Source of the DNA: Flavobacteriales bacterium UBA6693
GTDB taxonomy: Bacteria; Bacteroidota; Bacteroidia; Flavobacteriales; Weeksellaceae
DNA length: 27,958 nucleotides
Direction: 5' to 3'
Assembly: GCA_002454815.1 (NCBI GenBank)
Contig: DKJL01000015.1
Coordinates: forward strand, 1 to 27,958
Part shown: one piece after another, positions 22,710-27,958 of the stretch
Layout of the letters: every line of letters begins with the position of its first letter
Position numbering within the stretch: position 1 is the first letter of the stretch
Notes under the pieces: model-generated
Databases searched by the model: none
What the model saw: only the letters and a program-made list of their open reading frames with translations
What the model was told of the DNA's origin: nothing
Made by a program: the position numbers and the translations under genes

Positions 22710-23801
22710 ATGAGTAATTCTCTGTACCACTCTGAGCAGCTGCCTGTGTATGATATTATTGTCTTCTGTCATCTTCGCTGGGATTTTGTTTACCAGCGAC
22801 CGCAGCATATCATCAGCCGGCTGGCCAAAGAGTATAAAATTTTGGTGGTAGAGGAACCAATCGGAATTTACAGCAGCGAGAAATCCTATTTCAAAGTCCG
22901 TGAAATTGCGACGAATATCCACATTTGTCAGCCATTGGTACAGAATCTTGGCCAAGTGGGCGCCTACCTAAAAAAACACCTTCCGAAAACCAGCTTTGCA
23001 ATAGGCTGGTTTTATTCTGCAGCTTTTGTTTCTGTGTTGAACAGTCTGGATTTCGACACCGTGGTTTATGACTGTATGGACGAGCTTACTTTATTTAAAG
23101 GAGCTTCACCCGAACTGCTTGAGCAGGAAAATGTGCTTTTGTCTGCGTGTGACATTGTGTATACCGGCGGTAAATCGCTGTATGAATCCAAAGCGAAAAG
23201 ACATCACAATGTTCATTGTTTTCCCAGTTCGGTAGAAGTGGATCATTTCTCAAACGGTACTTCACAACATACTCAGAGGCCTTGGGATTTGGAGAAAATC
23301 TCTGCGCCGATCATCGGTTATTACGGTGTGATCGACGAGCGTATCGATTTGGATTTATTGAAAGAAATTGCAGCCAAACGTCCGGATTGCGCCTTCGTCA
23401 TGATCGGTCCTTTATGTAAGATTGAAGAAAAGGATTTGCCGACTGCCGGGAACATCCATTATTTAGGCATGAAATCTTATGAAGAATTGCCGCAGTATTT
23501 GCACTTTTTCGATATCGCGATGATGCCTTTTGCTTTGAATGATTCTACCAGATTTATCAGTCCGACCAAAACACTGGAATATATGGCGGCCAACAAACCG
23601 ATTATTTCCACAAAGATCAAAGATGTCGCGCGCTCATACAGCAACTGCGTGAATCTTATAGACGATGCCACCGGCTTCAGCGCGGCCATTGATAATCCCG
23701 TCGCGAATTTTACGTCGCATTATGAGTCCATCCTGGCAGAAACCTCCTGGGACCGAACTGCCCAAAATATGTCCGCTATAATAAATGATGTTGTAGCATG
23801 A
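22710..23801 (+). CDS. glycosyltransferase family 1/4-like (GT-B)
   Basis: 363 residues, no signal peptide, likely cytosolic. It starts YDIIVFCHLRWDFVYQRPQHIISRLAKEYKILVVEEP, an N-terminal GT-B strand pattern also seen in TuaH-like transferases. The C-terminal half has IIGYYGVIDERIDLDLLKEIAAKRPDCAFVMIGP, NIHYLGMKSYEELPQYLHFFDIAMMPF and FISPTKTLEYMAANKPIISTKI, which match the sugar-nucleotide-binding half of GT family 4. Its last codon overlaps the start of glf (ATGA), so the two are translationally linked. The acceptor and sugar are unknown; UDP-galactofuranose is a reasonable guess from the neighbour, but that is inference. The ATG at 22710 is chosen as start. Confidence 0.88.
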   Translation: MSNSLYHSEQLPVYDIIVFCHLRWDFVYQRPQHIISRLAKEYKILVVEEPIGIYSSEKSYFKVREIATNIHICQPLVQNLGQVGAYLKKHLPKTSFAIGWFYSAAFVSVLNSLDFDTVVYDCMDELTLFKGASPELLEQENVLLSACDIVYTGGKSLYESKAKRHHNVHCFPSSVEVDHFSNGTSQHTQRPWDLEKISAPIIGYYGVIDERIDLDLLKEIAAKRPDCAFVMIGPLCKIEEKDLPTAGNIHYLGMKSYEELPQYLHFFDIAMMPFALNDSTRFISPTKTLEYMAANKPIISTKIKDVARSYSNCVNLIDDATGFSAAIDNPVANFTSHYESILAETSWDRTAQNMSAIINDVVA

Positions 23802-24919
23802 AAAATTTTGATATCGTAATTGTTGGTGCCGGCATTTCCGGTGCTGTGCTCGCAGAGCGTTACGCCGCCATTGGAAAGAATATTTTAATGATCGAAAAAA
23901 GAGACCATATCGCGGGAAACTGTTTCGATTTTACCGACGACAACGGAATTTTAACGTCAAAATACGGCGCACATCTGTTTCATACGAACGATGAGGGTGT
24001 TTGGGAATATGTGAACCGCTTCTCGGATTGGTACTGCTGGCAACACCGCGTCATCGCGAGAGTAGACGATAAAACAGTGCCCATTCCGGTGAATATCACG
24101 ACTGTGAATACGCTCTTTAAGCAAAACTTAAAAACCGAAACAGAAATGCAGAATTGGTTGGAAACGAACCGGATTCCCTTTGATAAACCTGCAAATGGCG
24201 AAGAAGCTGTGCTGAACAAAGTAGGACCTGTGCTGTATGAAAAAATGTTCAAGCATTACACCAAAAAGCAGTGGGGCAAATATCCGGCAGAACTTCACGC
24301 CTCGGTGCTGGACCGCATTCCGGTGCGCGACAGTTTTGATGACCGGTACTTTTCCGATAAACATCAGGCCTTGCCCAAAGGCGGTTACACGCTACTGTTT
24401 GAAAATATGCTGGATCATCCCAATATCACGGTTTTGCTGAGCACCGATTATTTTGAAGTTGAGGAACAGCTCGGCGATTATGATAAGCTGTTTTACACCG
24501 GGCCTATTGACCGCTTTTTTCAGTTTAAAAATAAGCTGCAGGAAAAACTGGAATACCGCTCCATCAATTTTGTCACCGAGCATCTCGATCAGGAATATTT
24601 TCAGGAAAATTCTGTCGTCAATTATCCGGGCGAAGAAGTTGATTATACCAGAATTGTTGAATACAAGCATTTTGGCAACCAACGGTCTGATAAAACCAGT
24701 ATTGTGAAAGAATATACGGTGGACGAAGGCGAACCCTATTATCCGGTGCCGAACGACAAGAATCAGGAAATCTACGCGAAATACAAAGCTGAAGCCGACA
24801 AACTCACGGATGTTCATTTTGTTGGGCGGCTGGCCAATTATAAATATTTCAACATGGACGAGGCATTCCGCAATGCGCTGGATTTATTTTCGGAACTGGA
24901 AGAAAAAAGGGGACCTTAA
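23798..24919 (+). CDS. glf: UDP-galactopyranose mutase
   Basis: 373 residues. It interconverts UDP-galactopyranose and UDP-galactofuranose using reduced FAD. The N-terminal FAD site is DIVIVGAGISGAVLAERYAA (Gly10, Gly12, Gly15), followed by EKRDHIAGNCFD, the UGM signature. KYGAHLFHTNDEGVWEYVNRFSDW (about 51-74) is the substrate-side motif, and YTKKQWGKYPAEL (about 154-166) is also characteristic. The C-terminus has VHFVGRLANYKYFNMDEAFRNALDLF, the usual FAD-binding end. Length is normal. The start overlaps the stop of the glycosyltransferase by four bases (ATGA). With it, this makes a short glycan operon and implies galactofuranose in a surface polysaccharide or glycolipid. Confidence 0.95.
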   Translation: MKNFDIVIVGAGISGAVLAERYAAIGKNILMIEKRDHIAGNCFDFTDDNGILTSKYGAHLFHTNDEGVWEYVNRFSDWYCWQHRVIARVDDKTVPIPVNITTVNTLFKQNLKTETEMQNWLETNRIPFDKPANGEEAVLNKVGPVLYEKMFKHYTKKQWGKYPAELHASVLDRIPVRDSFDDRYFSDKHQALPKGGYTLLFENMLDHPNITVLLSTDYFEVEEQLGDYDKLFYTGPIDRFFQFKNKLQEKLEYRSINFVTEHLDQEYFQENSVVNYPGEEVDYTRIVEYKHFGNQRSDKTSIVKEYTVDEGEPYYPVPNDKNQEIYAKYKAEADKLTDVHFVGRLANYKYFNMDEAFRNALDLFSELEEKRGP

Positions 24920-25131
24920 AAGGCCTGATGCTGCGGTCTTGTGTTGATTTCTTTAAAGATAAAATGAATCTTACCATCACCATTTTCATTCCGGAAATGG
25001 TTTTCTTACGCTGAGATCTACACTAAAATTCCCCACATTACTATAACTTAAGTATCTGCTTTTTTGAGCATAGACAGCGGAGTGAGTCACCTACACATTT
25101 GTCAACTGAACCGACATATTTTTAACCTCAA

Positions 25132-25593
25132 TTATTCCGCAATTTCTTCGGTCGTCGTCTTGCTGCCCACCAGCACTGCCTTTCCGTTTTCACAGCGCAC
25201 ACCGGAAGGCGCCGGTACCACAGCGCAGTCTGACATCATATTGTATTTTCGGTTAAAGGCAGACTGTAAAGCCGTCAGCTGCTGTATTTTGGGCAGAATC
25301 TCGTCTTCACGCGAAATTGGATAGGCAACAAAAGAACTCGGTCCGCCACAGGGTTTGGCACCGATCGCGCTGATCCGCCACGCGAGTGCATCCGTGCAGG
25401 ATTCCGTTGCAATCAGCGAGTCAATATTGCGCATCAGTTCAGCCATCGCCCTACGATCGGGCTCCGGATCGTCGGTGCGCTCCGGTTTCAGCGCGATATC
25501 TTTCGGCAGGGTTTCCTCCTCATCAGCTTGGCTACGAGTGCCGCAGGAAACCACAATCAAAACTAATATGGCGACACAAAAGACTTTCTTCAT
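25132..25593 (-). CDS. small cysteine-rich lipoprotein with a KPCGGP motif
   Basis: 153 residues from the ATG at 25593. A longer frame to 25674 exists but its extra 27 residues precede the signal peptide. Signal peptide MKKVFCVAILVLIVVSC with lipobox Cys17 marks it as a lipoprotein. The mature part has an acidic linker (about 19-48) and a compact domain with SCTDALAWRISAIGAKPCGGPSSFVAYP (about 65-92), then SDCAVVPAPSGVRCENG (about 121-137). Four cysteines in that domain (66, 82, 123, 134) could form two disulfides. The C..A..W....GxKPCGGP..F.AY pattern recurs in uncharacterised Bacteroidota proteins, from memory. Function unknown. It is divergently transcribed from the helicase gene. Confidence 0.8.
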   Translation of the reverse strand: MKKVFCVAILVLIVVSCGTRSQADEEETLPKDIALKPERTDDPEPDRRAMAELMRNIDSLIATESCTDALAWRISAIGAKPCGGPSSFVAYPISREDEILPKIQQLTALQSAFNRKYNMMSDCAVVPAPSGVRCENGKAVLVGSKTTTEEIAE

Positions 25594-25616
25594 GATTTTC
25601 AATTTTAGGTGCAAAA

Positions 25617-25624
25617 CAAAATTA
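25617..25624 (-). promoter_or_regulatory. -7 box of the KPCGGP lipoprotein gene (TAATTTTG)
   Basis: TAATTTTG on the - strand matches TAnnTTTG and ends 23 bases before the ATG at 25593. No TTG at the expected spacing. Confidence 0.4.
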
Positions 25625-25682
25625 CATATATTTCCATAGTGGCGGATGCGCTCCGCAAGATTTCTATCCAACACTTTTTATG

Positions 25683-25690
25683 TATTTTTG
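25683..25690 (+). promoter_or_regulatory. -7 box of the helicase gene (TATTTTTG), suggesting a leaderless transcript
   Basis: TATTTTTG matches TAnnTTTG and ends four bases before the ATG at 25695, the same distance as at aroC. Confidence 0.5.
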
Positions 25691-25694
25691 ACTG

Positions 25695-27824
25695 ATGAAC
25701 GAATCGATTTTTAATCTCGCGGAATTCACCAACCGCAGTATTTTTCTCACGGGAAAGGCGGGTACCGGAAAGACGACTTTTCTGAATGATTTTGTAAAAA
25801 AAACAAAGAAGAAACACATCGTCGTGGCGCCTACCGGCATTGCCGCAATCAATGCAGGCGGAGTAACCATTCACTCCATGTTCAGCTTGCCGCTGCGCAC
25901 TTTCGCGCCGACCACGGACCGGATTGACAGTAATCTGGGCATGAACATCGCCGACCTGATGCCGCATTTCAAGTACCGGAAAGAAAAACTGAAACTGCTG
26001 CGCGAAATCGAAATAATAATCATCGACGAAGTTTCCATGCTGCGTGCCGATGTGCTGGATATGATGGATTTTTCGCTGCGTTCCGTGCGCCGCAATCAGC
26101 AGAAATTCGGTGGCGTGCAAATGTTGTTTATAGGCGATCTTTATCAGTTGCCGCCCGTTGTACGCGATGAGCACTTTATGAGCCGATATTACAAGTCGCC
26201 CTTTTTCTTTGAAAGTTACGCCCTCAAAGAAACGCCGCTCATTACCATTGAACTGACCACTGTTTACCGCCAAAAAGATGAGAAATTTCTGGATATCCTG
26301 AATGATATCCGGGATGGTGAAGTGGGCGATGTTGATTTTGAAACTTTGAACGAACGCTATATCCCGGATTTTGAGCCGACTGATGAACCCTATGTTTACC
26401 TGACTTCGCACAACCGGATGGCAGATGAAATCAACCAAAAAAAATTGGCTGAGCTGCAGGGGAAGCCTTACTTCTACGCGGCGCACATTTCCGGTAATTT
26501 TAATGAAAACCAGTACCCCAACGACGCGGAACTTCAGCTCAAAGTGGGTGCACAGATTATGTTTATTCGCAATGATGCCAGTGCAGAAAAGCGCTATTTT
26601 AACGGTAAACTTGCCGAGGTCATCCGGCTGGATAATGATGAAGTCACCGTACTTATCGACGGCGACGATGAGGAGTATACCTTAAAGAAAGAAACCTGGG
26701 AACAGAAAAAGTACGGCCTCGATGCCGAAAAGAATATCACCGAAGACGTACTCGGCAGCTTCGAACAATATCCCGTGCGTCTCGCGTGGGCGGTCACCAT
26801 TCATAAATCTCAGGGACTTACTTTCGACCGGCTGATTATTGACGCAGGAAAATCTTTTGCTTCCGGACAGGTGTATGTTGCACTTTCGCGTTGCCGCACG
26901 CTGGAAGGTATCGTCTTGAAATCCAAAATTACTCCGAATGTGATTTTTGCCGATCGCCGCGTTTCTCAGTTTCAGGACGAAACCAACGCAAACGCCCAGC
27001 TGGCAGAAATTTTACAAACTGAGAAGTACGATTACAGCATCAAAAAAGTAGTAAGAAGCTTGGATTGCGATTGGTTCCGACAGATGCTGGAAACCTGGTA
27101 TCAGTCGGCAAGTTCCAGCAAATCTCTGGATAAAGACAAAGCCAAACTTCTCTATCAAACACTCAAGCCAAAAATGGCCGAATTTTGCCGGATCTTCCAC
27201 AAATTTGAGAAAATAATGGTGCAGAAAACCAACCGTTTTACCAGCGGAGAAGGGGACTGGAGTGAGATACAGACCAAGGCTGAAGGTGCCGTTAATTTCT
27301 TCTTTAAACAGGTAAATATTGAGATTTTTCAGCCGTTGCTCAATTTCTATTCCGAAAATAGAGGCACCAAAGGACTCAAGCAATACAATGAGGATTTCCG
27401 GGTTTTTCTTGATGATCTCGAAGATTACTTAAATACCCTGAAGAAATTGCATTTGCTCGATAAGCCTTTGTTTAATACAGAAAATAATATCGCCATCTCT
27501 ACCAAGGTCGCCAAAATTCCGTCCCACATTCTGACTTTCCAACTCTTCGAAGCAGGCAAAACGATCCCTGAAATTGCTCGCGAACGCGGATTGGTGACGG
27601 AAACCATCTACGGCCATCTCGCCAAGTTTGCCGAGCAGGGTCTGCTTGATCTAAAGAGGATCTTTGCGAAAGAAAAAATTGCAGCCTTCGAAACTGAATT
27701 TCAGCGCAGCAGCTACGAATCGCTCAACGAATGGAAAAAAGCGCTGCCCGGCGATTTTGAGTTCAATGAAATCCGGCTGTTGCTGAATCATTTTAATCAT
27801 CAACAAAGTAAGACGGCGAATTAA
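25695..27824 (+). CDS. PIF1-like DNA helicase (SF1B) with C-terminal helix-turn-helix domain
   Basis: 709 residues. Helicase core: Walker A GKAGTGKTT (20-28), APTGIAAINAGGVTIHSMF (45-63), Walker B IIIIDEVSML (107-116), and GDLYQLPPV (147-155). Further motifs are TTVYRQKDEKF (188-198), VTIHKSQGLTFDRL (367-380) and VYVALSRCRTLEGI (393-406). These fit the 5'-3' PIF1/RecD2 group, which acts on DNA at replication forks or G-quadruplexes. From about 450 to 600 the sequence is charged and helical with no recognised domain. Residues about 608-700 (SHILTFQLFEAGKTIPEIARERGLVTETIYGHLAKFAEQGLLDL) resemble a helicase-associated HTH domain (HTH_40-like). The C-terminal four residues and the stop are inside a hairpin. 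The start ATG at 25695 is preceded by a -7 box. Confidence 0.93.
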   Translation: MNESIFNLAEFTNRSIFLTGKAGTGKTTFLNDFVKKTKKKHIVVAPTGIAAINAGGVTIHSMFSLPLRTFAPTTDRIDSNLGMNIADLMPHFKYRKEKLKLLREIEIIIIDEVSMLRADVLDMMDFSLRSVRRNQQKFGGVQMLFIGDLYQLPPVVRDEHFMSRYYKSPFFFESYALKETPLITIELTTVYRQKDEKFLDILNDIRDGEVGDVDFETLNERYIPDFEPTDEPYVYLTSHNRMADEINQKKLAELQGKPYFYAAHISGNFNENQYPNDAELQLKVGAQIMFIRNDASAEKRYFNGKLAEVIRLDNDEVTVLIDGDDEEYTLKKETWEQKKYGLDAEKNITEDVLGSFEQYPVRLAWAVTIHKSQGLTFDRLIIDAGKSFASGQVYVALSRCRTLEGIVLKSKITPNVIFADRRVSQFQDETNANAQLAEILQTEKYDYSIKKVVRSLDCDWFRQMLETWYQSASSSKSLDKDKAKLLYQTLKPKMAEFCRIFHKFEKIMVQKTNRFTSGEGDWSEIQTKAEGAVNFFFKQVNIEIFQPLLNFYSENRGTKGLKQYNEDFRVFLDDLEDYLNTLKKLHLLDKPLFNTENNIAISTKVAKIPSHILTFQLFEAGKTIPEIARERGLVTETIYGHLAKFAEQGLLDLKRIFAKEKIAAFETEFQRSSYESLNEWKKALPGDFEFNEIRLLLNHFNHQQSKTAN

Positions 27825-27847
27825 GTTTTCGCCGTCTCTCTTTTCTT
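27811..27847 (+). terminator. intrinsic terminator overlapping the helicase stop codon
   Basis: agacggcgaa (27811-27820) and ttcgccgtct (27828-27837) form a perfect 10-bp stem; the TAA stop spans 27822-27824 in the loop. A T-rich stretch (ctcttttcttt) follows. Confidence 0.75.
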
Positions 27848-27869
27848 TAAAAATGTAATAAATCTCCGC

Positions 27870-27958
27870 TTATTTTTTTGCTTCCTTCCGGTTCTGATAC
27901 ACTTTGGCGATGTGGTAGAAAACCAGAAAACCAAAGATAAAAATCGTGAGGCGCGAAA
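27870..27958 (-). CDS. C-terminal tail of a membrane protein (5' part outside the window)
   Basis: The frame is open from the right edge to a TAA at 27872-27870 and translates to 28 residues. A hydrophobic stretch (LTIFIFGFLVFYHIAKVY) is followed by a Lys/Arg-rich end (QNRKEAKK). This is the look of a final membrane helix with a cytosolic basic tail. It is convergent to the helicase gene. Too little is visible to name the protein. Confidence 0.55.
   Translation of the reverse strand, partial: SRLTIFIFGFLVFYHIAKVYQNRKEAKK

Noticed and set aside
25605..26486. 293-codon open frame on the - strand
   Set aside because: Antisense to the helicase core whose motifs are all intact.
1..27958. CRISPR arrays, insertion sequences, prophage or toxin-antitoxin genes
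   Set aside because: No series of spaced identical repeats, no transposase or integrase motifs and no phage proteins seen.

Overview
The window comes from a bacterium of the phylum Bacteroidota, most likely a flavobacterium of the Chryseobacterium/Weeksellaceae kind. Four things point there: an rpoC followed by a small DUF3467 gene, a type IX secretion plug protein (DUF5103), a NifU protein with two Nfu N-terminal domains, and promoter boxes of the Bacteroidota form TTG-N20-TAnnTTTG in place of sigma70 boxes. Genes are dense and mostly housekeeping. I see no prophage, insertion sequence or CRISPR array.

Layout. 1-2735: 3' part of rpoC and a DUF3467 gene on the + strand, ending in a terminator. 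2736-3230: mostly gene-less, with repeats. 3231-5573 (- strand): ribBA with a degenerate GTP cyclohydrolase half, and a luciferase-like flavin monooxygenase. 5775-5879: tRNA-Cys(GCA) with its own promoter and terminator. 5924-9469 (- strand): cyanophycin synthetase followed by cyanophycinase, a complete set for making and opening a nitrogen-reserve polymer. 9781-12035 (+): a lipoprotein with a glycine zipper and a polytopic membrane protein of GT-C type. 12134-16372 (+): aroC, a one-cysteine thioredoxin-like protein, a TlpA-like thiol-disulfide protein, a DUF1232 membrane protein, miaA and a thioredoxin/peroxiredoxin-like protein. 16500-17135 (-): a metallo-beta-lactamase-fold hydrolase. 17275-18486 (+): the type IX secretion plug. 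18522-20596 (-): nifU-like gene then hemH, both iron-cofactor genes. 20748-24919 (+): gamma-carbonic-anhydrase-like protein, an AraC-type regulator, and a glycosyltransferase overlapping glf (UDP-galactopyranose mutase), which suggests galactofuranose-containing surface glycan. 25132-27824: a small cysteine-rich lipoprotein (-) divergent from a PIF1-like helicase with a C-terminal winged-helix-like domain (+). 27870-27958 (-): the tail of a membrane protein.

The least explained signal is a family of 78-91 bp imperfect palindromes, at 2740-2820, 4411-4488 and 19565-19655. They share end sequences, have variable hairpin centres and show a compensatory base-pair change in the outer stem. One lies directly upstream of the ribBA promoter and another 14 bases before the hemH start codon. 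Other unexplained structure: a 19-base repeat present twice near 2.9-3.0 kb, a long A/T hairpin between rpoC and the DUF3467 gene, a terminator hairpin that overlaps the next reading frame at 10.4 kb, and two mini-ORFs before miaA.
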